DNA from: Calidifontibacillus erzurumensis
Lineage (GTDB): Bacteria; Bacillota; Bacilli; Bacillales; Bacillaceae_J
NCBI RefSeq assembly: GCF_013303125.1
Contig: NZ_JABTTE010000011.1
Coordinates: 45,592-109,591 of the forward strand
Direction: 5' to 3'
DNA length: 64,000 nucleotides
Shown: piece by piece, positions 1-8,911 of the stretch
Layout of the letters: every line of letters starts with the position of its first letter
Position numbering within the stretch: position 1 is the first letter of the stretch
The notes under the pieces: model-generated
The model's database searches: none
Seen by the model: only the letters and a program-made list of their open reading frames with translations
What the model was told of the DNA's origin: nothing
Position numbers and translations under genes: made by a program

Positions 1-204
1 TTTCCAAAAGCCTTTCATGGCAATAAGCTCTTTTTTAGCAAAAGGAAGCAAAAATAAAAATGCGACAACCCATCGTATAAAAGCTAATGTAAAAGGGGAC
101 ATCGTCTCTGCAAAGCCTCTGCCAATAACAAAATTGCCGCCCCATAGTAGTGTTGCTAACACGACTAATACATAAGGTGAGTGCCAAACATTCACCACCA
201 TCAT
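1..204 (-). CDS. EamA/DMT-family transporter, N-terminal fragment
   Basis: This is the first 68 codons of a minus-strand gene that runs off the left edge of the window. The translation has the hallmark start of a drug/metabolite transporter: a short polar lead, a first membrane helix containing the LWGGNFVIGR signature typical of EamA proteins, the SPFTLAFIRW loop, and a second hydrophobic helix (VAFLFLLPF). These proteins are ten-helix inner-membrane exporters or permeases for small metabolites; the substrate cannot be told. Four candidate start codons lie in a row (ATG 204, ATG 201, GTG 198, GTG 195). The GGAG just upstream fits the GTGs best by spacing, so the true start may be 6-9 bases further in. 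It is divergent from pgcA. Confidence 0.8.
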   Translation of the reverse strand, partial: MMVVNVWHSPYVLVVLATLLWGGNFVIGRGFAETMSPFTLAFIRWVVAFLFLLPFAKKELIAMKGFWK

Positions 205-468
205 CTCCAATTGCAATATGTAGTAATTTTCAACTTAGTATATCACCAATCATCTTTTTTGGAAAAATTTTTGATTTGTAAAATGCTCCTTATAGAAGAT
301 AAATATTAACCAAACCTTTTATTTGGATGTTTAGGGAAAATTTTGTTGAAAAAAATATAAAGGAAATTGAAGGTAGAAATATAAATAGTATATGTACCAT
401 GAAGATTTTATTTAAAACGCACAAAGCTTTATCTTTTTTTTACAAGGGGACAAGAGGAGGATTAATTC

Positions 469-2205
469 ATGAATTGGAAACAGCATTATGAACGATGGGC
501 AACATTTGAACATTTAGAAACAGAGCTTAAACAAATTTTGAATGATAAAAAAGATGATGAAAAATGGCTTGAAGATGGCTTTTATAAAAATTTAGAGTTT
601 GGAACTGGCGGGATGAGAGGAGAAATTGGTCCCGGCACAAATCGAATGAACATTTATACGATCCGTAAAGCTGCGGAAGGGTTGGCAAGGTATATTGAGA
701 GTGCGGGGGAGGAGGCCAAGGCCCGCGGTGTTGTCATTTCTTATGATTGCCGCCATAAATCACCGGAATTTGCAATGGAAGCGGCTAAAACTTTAGGATA
801 CCATGGCATTCAAACATATGTATTTGACGAATTGCGGCCGACCCCGGAATTGTCTTTTGCAGTAAGACATTTAAATGCTTATTCAGGAATAATGGTTACG
901 GCAAGCCATAATCCACCGGAATACAATGGGTTTAAAGTGTACGGCTCAGATGGTTGCCAATTACCGCCGGGTCCTGCTGACGAAGTTATTGCAAAAGTGA
1001 ATGAAGTTGACAATGAGTTGGAAATTCCTGTCGTAAGCGAAGAAGAGCTTAAAGCGAAAGGTCTTTTACATATTATTGGGGAAGAAATTGATAAAGCTTA
1101 TATTGAGAAGGTAAAAACAATTTCTTTAAATCCAGAGTTGTTTGTAGAAAATAATGTGAAAGTTGTGTTTACTCCGCTTCACGGAACTGCAAATAAGCCG
1201 GTTCGTGCTGCACTTCAAGCATTAGGTTTTAAAAATGTTACTGTGGTTGAGGCACAAGAGAAGCCGGATCCGAACTTTTCAACAGTGAAATCACCGAATC
1301 CAGAAGAGCATGCAGCTTTTGAATTAGCGATAAAAGAAGGCGCAAAGGTTGAAGCGGATTTATTGATTGGTACAGACCCAGATGCAGATCGGTTAGGTAT
1401 TGCCGTGAAAAATAAAGACGGCCAGTATGAAATTTTAACCGGAAACCAAACGGGGGGACTATTGCTTCACTATTTATTATCACAGAAAAAAGAAAAAGGC
1501 ATTCTTCCAAACAATGGGATTGTTTTGAAAACGATCGTTACGTCTGAGTTCGGTCGGGCCATTGCAGAAGATTTTGGAATGGCAATTGTGGATACTTTAA
1601 CAGGCTTTAAATTTATCGGAGAAAAAATTAAAGAATATGAAGAAAGCGGAGAGTATTCGTTCCAATTTGGCTATGAAGAAAGCTATGGTTATTTAATCGG
1701 TGATTTTGCCCGCGATAAAGATGCTGTTCAGGCAGCTGTTTTTGCAGTAGAAGTTGCTTCTTATTATAAAAAGCAAGGGAAAACTTTGTATGATGCGCTC
1801 CTTGATTTATATGCGAAATATGGATTTTATCGTGAGGGCTTAAAATCATTAACATTGAAAGGAAAAGAAGGAGCGGAAAAAATCGAAGGCATCTTGGCTC
1901 AATTCCGCAATAATCCTCCAACGGAAATAGGGAATTTAAAAATTGTCTTAATTGAAGATTATTTATCGCGTCAAAAAAGATTTATCGCTGAAAAAGAGCG
2001 GATTGAACAAATCGACCTACCAAAGTCAAATGTCTTAAAGTATGTGCTGGAAGACGGCTCTTGGATTTGCATGCGTCCATCAGGAACAGAACCGAAAGTA
2101 AAATTTTACTTCGGCGTAAAAGGAACAACCATAACGAACAGCACAGAAAAATTAGAAACAATAAGCAACGATTTCATGAATCGAATCGAACAGCTGTTGA
2201 AATAA
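469..2205 (+). CDS. pgcA: Alpha-phosphoglucomutase / phospho-sugar mutase
   Basis: This enzyme interconverts glucose-1-phosphate and glucose-6-phosphate, supplying UDP-glucose for glycolipids and wall teichoic acid. At 578 residues it has the usual length for Bacillus PgcA. The phosphohexomutase signatures are all visible: the phosphoserine loop [11 protein letters not shown] (Ser146), the metal-binding GTDPDADR loop (Asp303, 305 and 307), a GYEESYG sugar-binding loop near residue 400, and the C-terminal phosphate-binding RPSGTEPK. The ATG follows a GGAGG with good spacing. The gene appears monocistronic. Its stop codon abuts a GC-rich repeat block with no spacer, and that block ends in a perfect palindrome that could act as the terminator. 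Confidence 0.95.
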   Translation: MNWKQHYERWATFEHLETELKQILNDKKDDEKWLEDGFYKNLEFGTGGMRGEIGPGTNRMNIYTIRKAAEGLARYIESAGEEAKARGVVISYDCRHKSPEFAMEAAKTLGYHGIQTYVFDELRPTPELSFAVRHLNAYSGIMVTASHNPPEYNGFKVYGSDGCQLPPGPADEVIAKVNEVDNELEIPVVSEEELKAKGLLHIIGEEIDKAYIEKVKTISLNPELFVENNVKVVFTPLHGTANKPVRAALQALGFKNVTVVEAQEKPDPNFSTVKSPNPEEHAAFELAIKEGAKVEADLLIGTDPDADRLGIAVKNKDGQYEILTGNQTGGLLLHYLLSQKKEKGILPNNGIVLKTIVTSEFGRAIAEDFGMAIVDTLTGFKFIGEKIKEYEESGEYSFQFGYEESYGYLIGDFARDKDAVQAAVFAVEVASYYKKQGKTLYDALLDLYAKYGFYREGLKSLTLKGKEGAEKIEGILAQFRNNPPTEIGNLKIVLIEDYLSRQKRFIAEKERIEQIDLPKSNVLKYVLEDGSWICMRPSGTEPKVKFYFGVKGTTITNSTEKLETISNDFMNRIEQLLK

Positions 2206-2439
2206 GGTGCCGGAGAAGGTACCGGAGACGGTGCAGTAGAGGGGTCAGGCACCTACGGGTAGATGGTGCCGGAGAAGGTGCCGGAGATGGTGCAGTAGAG
2301 GGGTCAGGCACCTGCCGGTAGATGGTGCCGGAGATGGTACTGGAGAGGGGTCAGGCACCCACAGGCAGATGGTATCGGAGGAGAGCCTGACCCGCACCCT
2401 CAGATGGTGCCAGAGAAGTGCCTGGCACTTCTCTGGCAC
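2206..2439 (+). repeat. GC-rich interspersed repeat block, copy A (59-bp units)
   Basis: It begins at the base after the pgcA stop codon. Two nearly identical 59-bp units (2206-2264 and 2265-2323) are followed by decaying units of 47 and 35 bp and a terminal palindrome. Each unit is built from GGTGCCGGAGA-type motifs and a GGGGTCAGGCACC motif. The GC content is far above the surrounding DNA. The same motifs recur in opposite orientation at 55971-56079, so this is an interspersed family rather than a local accident. It resembles the palindromic GTGCC/GGCAC repeats sometimes linked to REP-type transposases, but no transposase is in this window. Reading frames across it are translations of the repeat and not genes. 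Confidence 0.85.
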
Positions 2440-2443
2440 TTTT
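2407..2443 (+). terminator. Perfect 33-nt palindrome, likely terminator
   Basis: A 16-bp perfect stem with a single central base (2407-2439) is followed by TTTT. It closes the repeat block, lies downstream of pgcA, and overlaps the stop codon of the opposing gene at 2442. The stem uses the same GTGCC/GGCAC bases as the repeats, so the repeat may itself have supplied the terminator. Confidence 0.6.
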
Positions 2444-2792
2444 AATGATATGTGATTGTAAAAGTGGCTTCTTCTGTTTTTATGGAAATATGGTTTGGGT
2501 TTACATGCGTATGCAATTTATCGGTTAAAGGAATTTCATAAAGGTCATACGGAATTTGTTCATATTGACCATCGGATGTACTAATTTTTCCTTTTCCTTT
2601 CAATCGCAAGACATAAGGAGAGACATATCCGTCAATCGTTGGCGGTCTTTCATGTAAAGCAGCACTGCTTAACGTCATTGTTGTCACGTCTACGTCCCGA
2701 TTCATTTCTTTTTTAATTTGAATTACTTTGCCATTCAGCTGATTTAAGGTTTTTTCCAGCTCCAAATCATCTTCCGTTGGTTTCCTGTGCAT
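2442..2792 (-). CDS. Hypothetical protein, 116 aa
   Basis: I do not recognise this family. The N-terminal 40 residues are charged and probably helical; the rest is beta-rich and ends in the strand-like stretch ISIKTEEATFTITYH. There is no signal peptide, membrane segment or cysteine motif, so it is likely cytoplasmic. A GAGGTG SD seven bases before the ATG supports it as a real gene. It converges on pgcA, and its stop codon touches the T-run of the palindrome at 2407-2443. It could be a spore-related protein given its neighbours, but nothing in the sequence proves this. Confidence 0.6.
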   Translation of the reverse strand: MHRKPTEDDLELEKTLNQLNGKVIQIKKEMNRDVDVTTMTLSSAALHERPPTIDGYVSPYVLRLKGKGKISTSDGQYEQIPYDLYEIPLTDKLHTHVNPNHISIKTEEATFTITYH

Positions 2793-2903
2793 TTACTTTC
2801 ACCTCTATAAATAGACTTCCCAGTGTGCAAAAACATTATTTGTTGATTCAAAAAAACTAACCAAAATTTACATGAAATTTGGCACTAAGAAAAAAATGAA
2901 AAA

Positions 2904-2942
2904 GGAAGGTATTGCTATACGCTAAAATACCTTCCTAAACAA
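2904..2942 (-). terminator. Rho-independent terminator of yhdB
   Basis: A 10-bp stem, GGAAGGTATT paired with AATACCTTCC and a 12-nt loop, is followed on the minus strand by a T-rich run. It lies about 60 bp downstream of the yhdB stop. Confidence 0.6.
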
Positions 2943-2998
2943 GTATGATTGTATATTTTTTAACAGTTTTATCATACTAAAAACAAAACATTAAAAAT

Positions 2999-3241
2999 CT
3001 AACCATAAATGGAAAGGGAAGATGATGGAACAGTTGATAAGGCATGGTCTACATATGTTAATAAGTGGTGAGCTTTATTTTCAATTTCACTATAATCGCG
3101 GCTGAAATTACATGCATGGAGAAAATGTTCAATTTTTTTGGACAAAAAGTCATCTTTTGTCCGTACCATTAAAATCAAAAGATTGTCCCATTCGCCTCTG
3201 TTCATGTAAAACAAAGCCTTATCATAATCGAGAATATCCAT
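2999..3241 (-). CDS. yhdB: YhdB-like protein
   Basis: This 80-residue protein has the length and the aromatic/charged N-terminus (DYDKALFYMNRGEWDNLLILM) that I associate with the Bacillus YhdB family, whose function is unknown. The assignment is strengthened by synteny: in B. subtilis yhdB lies close to spoVR, as it does here. The protein is acidic and helical with no export signal or membrane helix. The ATG is preceded by GAAAGGAG. It is divergent from spoVR, with about 600 bp between them. Confidence 0.6.
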   Translation of the reverse strand: MDILDYDKALFYMNRGEWDNLLILMVRTKDDFLSKKIEHFLHACNFSRDYSEIENKAHHLLTYVDHALSTVPSSSLSIYG

Positions 3242-3329
3242 AAATCATTCTCCTTTCGAAGAATTACGTTTAGTTTATGAAAAAAAATATGTTTTACACG
3301 TACTGAACCGGGAGTAAAAGTTTACAGTT

Positions 3330-3575
3330 AAAAAATTGTGGTATTTGAATAAATCTTGCAAAAAGGTACGATCTACGGGACTTTAACAACGATATCATTG
3401 GGAAAATTCCACACCTAAACGTTTTTATTACCGGACCTAAAACAGAAAAAATTACGGAATTATGTTGAAATAATGGATCTAAAGCTAATAAGTCTGGATC
3501 TAAAGTTGTTATGTCCGTACCTTCATATTGTTAACTCCGGACTTAATGCCATTCCCTTTGGGTCTAACGAAAACA
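3330..3575. repeat. Degenerate short direct repeats in the yhdB-spoVR gap
   Basis: The non-coding gap between yhdB and spoVR contains several near-copies of GGATCTAAAG: ccggacctaaaa, tggatctaaagc, tggatctaaagt, ccggacttaatg and gggtctaacg, spaced roughly 20-50 bp apart. No open frame with an SD is present. The block resembles a decayed tandem or interspersed repeat. Confidence 0.4.
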
Positions 3576-3673
3576 AGCTGGAACACGAAATTACAAAAAC
3601 AAGAAAAAATTAATAAACCAACCTTCTATTTCCATAAAGTTTAAATATTGAGCAAAATTCAAATAACACTCAC

Positions 3674-3715
3674 AAAAAAGAGCTATCCGATCATGGAAGC
3701 TCTTTCTTTTTTCCC
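3674..3715. terminator. Orphan stem-loop with T-run
   Basis: The arms AAAGAGCT (3677-3684) and AGCTCTTT (3698-3705) are followed by a T-rich tract, giving a terminator-like structure usable in both directions. No recognised gene ends immediately before it. It may shield spoVR from upstream transcription or mark the end of a decayed gene. Confidence 0.5.
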
Positions 3716-3848
3716 CTTTTTACTGCATTCGTTTTCATCAAATGACGACCATTCTCATAAATTTACAGAAAGAAGCAAAATTGCTTTTTCCGTTAAAGAA
3801 AGTTCATTTAGCGGATAATAAAGCAGCTTCAGAAAAGGGGAGATGAAA

Positions 3849-5270
3849 ATGGCGAAAACTGACCATGAAGCGTTGCGTTATGCGATTGATGAAATTACAG
3901 AAATTGCGAAAGGGTTTGGCTTAGATTTTTATCCAATGCGCTATGAAATTTGTCCTGCTGATATAATCTATACATTCGGTTCTTATGGAATGCCAACCCG
4001 ATTTTCCCATTGGAGCTTTGGGAAGCAATTTCACAAAATGAAACTTCATTATGATTTAGGATTAAGCAAAATATATGAGCTTGTCATAAATTCAAATCCT
4101 TGCTATGCATTTTTATTAAATACGAATAGTTTGATTCAAAATAAATTAATTGTTGCACACGTTTTGGCTCATTGTGATTTCTTCAAAAATAATATCCGTT
4201 TCAGCAACACGAAAAGAGATATGGTTGAAAGCATGGCTGCAACAGCAGAACGGATTAAACGTTATGAGCTTCAATACGGAAGATATGAAGTTGAAAAATT
4301 TTTAGATGCAGTACTCGCTATCCAAGAGCATATCGATCCTTCTTTATTAAGGCCAAAACTTTCGTGGACGATTGAAGATACTTTTGTTGAAATTGACGAT
4401 GATGAGCAAGTAAAACGAACGCCGTATGATGATTTATGGAGCTTGGATGACCGAAATACAAAGAAAGAACGGCCGAAAAGAAAAGAGAAACGTTTTCCGC
4501 CGCAGCCGGAAAAGGACCTATTATTATTTATTGAAGAATATAGCCGGGAACTTGATGAGTGGCAGCGCGACATTTTAACGATGATGCGTGAAGAAATGTT
4601 ATATTTCTGGCCACAACTGGAAACGAAGATTATGAATGAAGGATGGGCTTCATACTGGCATGCCCGCATTATCCGTGAATTAGATTTAACTTCAGATGAA
4701 GCTATCGAATTTGCAAAATTGAATGCCAGCGTTGTGCAACCATCTAGAACTTCTATTAATCCTTATTATCTTGGGTTAAAAATATTTGAAGATATTGAAG
4801 AGCGTTATAACAATCCTACCGAAGAAATGAAAAAGTTTGGCGTAAAGCCGGGATCAGGCCGGGAAAAAATATTTGAAGTGCGTGAAGTTGAATCCGACAT
4901 TTCATTTATACGCAATTATTTAACGAAAGATTTAGTGGAACGAGAAGACTTGTATTTATTCCAAAAACAAGGAAAAGATTACAAAATTGTTGATAAAAAC
5001 TGGGAAAATGTACGTGACCAACTTGTGAATATGCGTGTAAATGGCGGTTTCCCTTATGTAACCGTCAATGATGGTGATTATTTGAAAAACGGAGAACTAT
5101 ATTTAAAACATTGGTATGAAGGAATTGAACTTGATATAAAATATTTGGAAAAAGTCTTGCCGTATATTTATCAGTTATGGGGACGCCCAGTGCATATGGA
5201 AACCGTCGTTGAAAATAAACCGATTTTATTCTCTTATGATGGAAAAACAGTCCATCGGAAATATTTGTAA
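3849..5270 (+). CDS. spoVR: Stage V sporulation protein R
   Basis: SpoVR-family protein, made during sporulation and required for normal spore cortex formation in B. subtilis; its biochemical role is unresolved. Family-typical sequence is visible across the protein: the aromatic N-terminus ([14 protein letters not shown]), the [10 protein letters not shown] block, [12 protein letters not shown], and the highly conserved [13 protein letters not shown] motif around residue 275, whose His and Glu residues look like metal ligands. Length (about 473 residues) is normal. An upstream ATG at 3843 is in frame, but the GGGGAG SD is correctly spaced only for the ATG at 3849. There is no signal peptide. 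It appears monocistronic. Confidence 0.93.
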   Translation: MAKTDHEALRYAIDEITEIAKGFGLDFYPMRYEICPADIIYTFGSYGMPTRFSHWSFGKQFHKMKLHYDLGLSKIYELVINSNPCYAFLLNTNSLIQNKLIVAHVLAHCDFFKNNIRFSNTKRDMVESMAATAERIKRYELQYGRYEVEKFLDAVLAIQEHIDPSLLRPKLSWTIEDTFVEIDDDEQVKRTPYDDLWSLDDRNTKKERPKRKEKRFPPQPEKDLLLFIEEYSRELDEWQRDILTMMREEMLYFWPQLETKIMNEGWASYWHARIIRELDLTSDEAIEFAKLNASVVQPSRTSINPYYLGLKIFEDIEERYNNPTEEMKKFGVKPGSGREKIFEVREVESDISFIRNYLTKDLVEREDLYLFQKQGKDYKIVDKNWENVRDQLVNMRVNGGFPYVTVNDGDYLKNGELYLKHWYEGIELDIKYLEKVLPYIYQLWGRPVHMETVVENKPILFSYDGKTVHRKYL

Positions 5271-5364
5271 AATATTGAGTTTTTAATTGCCGACATCGGA
5301 TAATATTTGCAAATCACAGCCGTTTCGGTCTAGTTGCTTCAAAAAATCTGCCTACATTCTTAAC

Positions 5365-5420
5365 GGGGCTGTCCGAAAAGCTTTGGCTGTTCAAAAAAAT
5401 TTCCACCTTTCGGACACCCC
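5365..5420 (+). terminator. Inverted repeat downstream of spoVR
   Basis: The arms GGGGCTGTCCGAAAAG and CTTTCGGACACCCC form a strong hairpin, with an A/T-rich loop of about 25 nt. It lacks a clean T-run after the second arm, so termination is inferred from position and stem strength. Confidence 0.5.
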
Positions 5421-5499
5421 ACCGAAGTTAAAAATTTAAATTTATCAAAATATTCAATATAATGAAAGTTGTAACGGAACAAAAAAGGTTGTGATTGAT

Positions 5500-6294
5500 A
5501 TGTGTTTAATATTGTTTGCCTATAAAATGCATCCAAAATACAAATTAATCGTTGCGGCTAATCGTGATGAATTTTATGAAAGAAAGACGGCATCCGCTCA
5601 TTTTTGGCATGACCATCCTGAAGTGCTTGCAGGGCGTGATTTGGAAAAAATGGGTACATGGATGGGCGTTAATAAAAATGGACGCTTTGCAGCTGTAACA
5701 AACTATCGGAATCCTAAAGAAAATATGATTGGAAAACGTTCGCGGGGAGAGCTTGTAAAAAATTTCTTAATTACCGATATCAAACCGGTAGATTATCTGG
5801 AGACATTAGCGAAAAAGAAGGATGAGTACCCGGGGTTTAATTTGCTTGTTGGAGCTTCAGAGGAGCTTTATTATTTTTCAAATGTAACAAATAGATATTC
5901 AAAGGTTGAACAAGGTTTGTATGGCTTGAGCAACCATCTACTTAATACTGATTGGCCTAAAGTTCGCCAAGGAAAAGAGATGTTAAGCAAAATCATAATG
6001 GACCAACAGCATGTAACCTCAAAAACTGAAGCAACAAAAAAAGAAGAAGAGCTGATTGAAAGACTTCTTCATATGCTTCAAAATTGCGATATAGCGCCTG
6101 ACGACCAGCTGCCAAACACTGGTATATCATTGGAAATGGAACGAATGCTTTCACCAATTTTTATAAAAAGTGAAAACTATGGAACAAGAAGCTCGAGCAT
6201 ATTGCTCGTGAAAGAATCAGAAATGATCTTTCACGAGAGGGTTTATTCCAACCCGGACCAATCAGACAACCATTTTCAAATTAGGCTCATATAA
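5500..6294 (+). CDS. NRDE family protein (TANGO2-like)
   Basis: The NRDE motif that names the family is present near the N-terminus as AANRDEFYERKTA, together with the conserved MCLI start (Cys2), a WMGVN block and a LSNHLLNTDWPKV segment. Human TANGO2 belongs to the same fold, and a role in haem or lipid handling has been proposed there; the bacterial function is unsettled. The protein is about 264 residues, the usual size. A GTG at 5491 is in frame three codons earlier, but Cys2 is conserved directly after the initiator in this family, and the AGGTTGTG tract is spaced properly for ATG 5500. It stands alone, downstream of spoVR. Confidence 0.85.
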   Translation: MCLILFAYKMHPKYKLIVAANRDEFYERKTASAHFWHDHPEVLAGRDLEKMGTWMGVNKNGRFAAVTNYRNPKENMIGKRSRGELVKNFLITDIKPVDYLETLAKKKDEYPGFNLLVGASEELYYFSNVTNRYSKVEQGLYGLSNHLLNTDWPKVRQGKEMLSKIIMDQQHVTSKTEATKKEEELIERLLHMLQNCDIAPDDQLPNTGISLEMERMLSPIFIKSENYGTRSSSILLVKESEMIFHERVYSNPDQSDNHFQIRLI

Positions 6295-6353
6295 TATTTC
6301 TGAATGTTTTTTTGTTCCAATGTTTCCAAAACTATAACATCCTAAACAAATAA

Positions 6354-6740
6354 AACCATGGTGAATCATTTGTTTTTGTACCGCTGGTTAGAATTTCAAA
6401 TGATCAGCCAAGACCGTGAAAAACAAACATTTTTAGCCGATTCTTAGAAACCTCAAATGAACGGCCAAGACCATGAAAAAACAAACATTTTTGAGTTGAT
6501 GCTTAGAAACCTCAAATGAACGGCCAAGACCATGAAAAAACAAACATTTTTGAGTTGATGCTTAGAAACCTCAAATGAACGGCCAAGACCATAAATGATC
6601 AAACGTTTTTGAGCCATGCTTAGAAATTTCAAATGAACTGAAAAGACCATGGTGTATCAAACGTTTATGTGCCGCTGTTTAGAAGTTTCAAATAAATTGA
6701 AGAGAGCTATGATGTATCGAATGTTTTGAATCGCCAAATC
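6354..6740. repeat. Tandem repeat, ~59-bp period, about six copies
   Basis: Units start at about 6394, 6451, 6510, 6569, 6627 and 6686, with a partial unit before 6394. Units at 6451 and 6510 are essentially identical over 59 bp; the outer ones have diverged progressively. Each contains TCAAATGAACGGCCAAGACCA and CAAACATTTTTGAG-type blocks (each under 21 nt) and ends in TTAGAAA. A minus-strand frame at 6453-6650 is only the translated repeat. No coding role is evident. It lies in the gap between the convergent NRDE and CDF genes. Confidence 0.85.
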
Positions 6741-6782
6741 CAAAGGACCTACTTCCAACTTGAATTGGACATGCATCCCTCA

Positions 6783-7661
6783 TTAGGCCGGTTCAACATG
6801 GACATGAACATCGAATACATCATGTTCTTTTTTTAATTTAATTTCAACTTCAGTCGAAATGTCATGGGCTAGTTTTAACGGCAAATTGGCATTAACAAGA
6901 ATGACGATATCAACAACTGCATTCGATCCATAATTTCTTGCACGGATTTCTTTGACACCGACAACGCCTTTAATATTGGAAATCGTATCTTTATAATCTT
7001 CAATTAACTTTTCGTCAAATCCATCGGTTAAGCTATGAGACGTATCAATAAAAATTTCCCAAGCTGTTTTACAAATCAGAAAGCCGACAATTAGCGCTGC
7101 AAGCGGGTCTAGCCAAGCAAGGTTAAATTGGGAACCGATAATACCAACTGCGGTTCCAACACTAACCCAAGCATCCGATAAATTATCTTTGGCTGCGGCC
7201 ATGACAGCTTGGCTGTTTATCTTTTTCCCTAATCTTTTATTATATAGATATACAATGTACATGACGAAAGCGCTTCCTAAGCCTGTCCAAGCTGCAAGTA
7301 CGTCTGGTGCTTCCTCTTTTCCTTCAAACATCGTTGTAACAGCCGCAAAAAGCACTTGCAGACCAACCGTCATCATAATAAAAGAGGCCACCATAGAAGC
7401 AACAGTTTCAGATTTCCAATGTCCGTAACGGTGATTTTTGTCAGCTGGTTTTTGGGAAAATTTCAGACCAATGAGTACTGCAACGGAAGCAATAATATCG
7501 GTGCTATTATTAAAACCATCTGCTTTTAATGCTTCCGAATTTGTTAAAAATCCGATTAATAATTTCAGCGAAGCCAATATTAAATAGGCGATAATGCTGA
7601 TGATTGCACCGCGCTCGCCCATTTTTAACTCATTGATCCGTTCTTGTTGTTGCTCCATCAT
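6783..7661 (-). CDS. Cation diffusion facilitator (CDF) family transporter
   Basis: Inner-membrane secondary transporter that exports divalent metal ions (zinc, manganese, iron or cobalt class) in exchange for protons. Six membrane helices are apparent. The metal site of helix 2 is DGFNNSTD and that of helix 5 is DNLSDAWVS. The conserved loop HRYGHWKSE follows helix 2, and a C-terminal cytoplasmic ferredoxin-like domain ends in FDVHVHVEP. The Asp in place of His in helix 5 argues against classical zinc-only selectivity. The frame is open 42 codons further upstream, but the GGAGG at 7667-7671 sets the start at ATG 7661 or 7658, giving the standard 292 residues. It appears monocistronic. Confidence 0.9.
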   Translation of the reverse strand: MMEQQQERINELKMGERGAIISIIAYLILASLKLLIGFLTNSEALKADGFNNSTDIIASVAVLIGLKFSQKPADKNHRYGHWKSETVASMVASFIMMTVGLQVLFAAVTTMFEGKEEAPDVLAAWTGLGSAFVMYIVYLYNKRLGKKINSQAVMAAAKDNLSDAWVSVGTAVGIIGSQFNLAWLDPLAALIVGFLICKTAWEIFIDTSHSLTDGFDEKLIEDYKDTISNIKGVVGVKEIRARNYGSNAVVDIVILVNANLPLKLAHDISTEVEIKLKKEHDVFDVHVHVEPA

Positions 7662-7890
7662 TGAAACCTCCATTAATTCTTCAAATAAAATAGTAACTCT
7701 TTTTTTTATAATTTTCCATATCATCCAAAAAAATGAGCAGTTCCTGTTGAACGAATCGAATAAAATGGTTCTTTTCGTACTAATCATTCCAACACTTAAA
7801 ATTATAAAATTTTGACAATTTTTGAATTTGGTTTTACTTCTACGAATATAAAGTGTATAATGGACTTAGTCTGGTAATGGGGGGATCATA

Positions 7891-8700
7891 TTGAATTCAG
7901 ATGCTAGTCAAATCGAACTTTTTGAAGAGTGGCTATTACATCAAGAGAAATCTCCTAACACAATCAACACGTATAAAAGTGCGATTCAAAAACTTAGTAA
8001 TTGGTTGAAAATGCGAGATCGAAGTTTGGAAAAACTTACACATGATGATGTTCAAGCTTATATGGAAGATCTTGAAGAGGAAGGAAAGAGTGCGACGACG
8101 ATTGATAAAATTTATGCAACAATCCGTGTATTTGCACAATATTTAAATCAACCAGAGATTGTCGCCAATATTAAGCGCAAGGAAAAGGAAAAAAATATTT
8201 ACCAGACTGTTCCTGAGTTTTTAAAGGAAGAGGAACGTATAAAACTATTAAGGGAAGTTGAAAAAGACAACGATTTACGAAACACTGCAATTGTTTATAT
8301 GCTTTTATATACAGGAGTTAGACTATCTGAATTGTGCAAATTAGACAGAAGCGATATTGTAATTTCTGGTCAAATCGGCACAGTTACAGTCAATAACCAC
8401 CATGGTGGGAAGAAAAGAACTGTACCAATTCCGAAAGATGCCCTCAAAATTTTAAAAAGCTATCTAGATACATTTCCAAAAAATTATGAAGGGCCGCTCT
8501 TTATTTCAAAACAAAATAACCGCTTAACAACGCGATCTATCCAATACATGTTAGAAAAATATAATATCAATCCCCATAAATTGCGCCATACATTTTGCCG
8601 TGATTTGATTGAAAAAGGGTTGGATATTGCAGTTGTTGCTCAATTAGCGGGACATAATGATATAAATATTACAAAAAGATATATAATAAAAGGAGCTTAA
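7891..8700 (+). CDS. Tyrosine recombinase/integrase (XerC/D-like)
   Basis: Site-specific recombinase of the lambda-integrase superfamily. Residues 1-85 form a SAM-like core-binding domain and the rest is the catalytic domain. All active-site residues are visible: Arg in TGVRLSEL, Lys in GGKKRTVP, His-x-x-Arg in HKLRHTFC, His in LAGHND, and the nucleophile Tyr in KRYIIKG. The chain stops five residues after the nucleophile, so the usual C-terminal tail that contacts the partner protomer is nearly absent. Start is TTG after a GGGGGG SD. It is solitary, with no excisionase, phage or transposon genes nearby and its own terminator, so it looks like a domesticated or orphan recombinase rather than an active element. 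Confidence 0.88.
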   Translation: MNSDASQIELFEEWLLHQEKSPNTINTYKSAIQKLSNWLKMRDRSLEKLTHDDVQAYMEDLEEEGKSATTIDKIYATIRVFAQYLNQPEIVANIKRKEKEKNIYQTVPEFLKEEERIKLLREVEKDNDLRNTAIVYMLLYTGVRLSELCKLDRSDIVISGQIGTVTVNNHHGGKKRTVPIPKDALKILKSYLDTFPKNYEGPLFISKQNNRLTTRSIQYMLEKYNINPHKLRHTFCRDLIEKGLDIAVVAQLAGHNDINITKRYIIKGA

Positions 8701-8771
8701 TTATTTTTTTGTGATACACTCGGTTCCTTTGTCTTATAAATTGCGAAAAATTAGAAAAAAAGCACATGTTT

Positions 8772-8806
8772 GGCAGCTTCGCTATCGTGGTGGAGCTGCC
8801 TTTTTA
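8772..8806 (+). terminator. Terminator of the recombinase gene
   Basis: The stem GGCAGCT / AGCTGCC with a 15-nt loop is followed by TTTTT. Confidence 0.8.
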
Positions 8807-8911
8807 TATTGTAAACTGCATTGTAAAAAGCTATGATTAATGTAAAATAATTGATAATAAAAACATTGAGATAAATATAGTGGGGATATTGTTTATTGCG
8901 GGGTGTTACAA

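Noticed and set aside
2245..2439. Minus-strand frame and plus-strand frame (2061-2321) over the GC-rich block
   Set aside because: Arg/Gly/Glu or Pro/Ser repeats result from the repeat sequence; one overlaps pgcA out of frame.
6453..6650. 65-codon minus-strand frame
   Set aside because: It is the translation of the 59-bp tandem repeat (repeating VHLRFLS-like words) and has no SD.
6354..6740. CRISPR array
   Set aside because: The repeats are contiguous 59-bp units with no unique spacers, and no cas genes are present.
7661..7787. N-terminal 42-residue extension of the CDF transporter
   Set aside because: The upstream frame lacks an SD and the GGAGG at 7667 clearly sets the later start.
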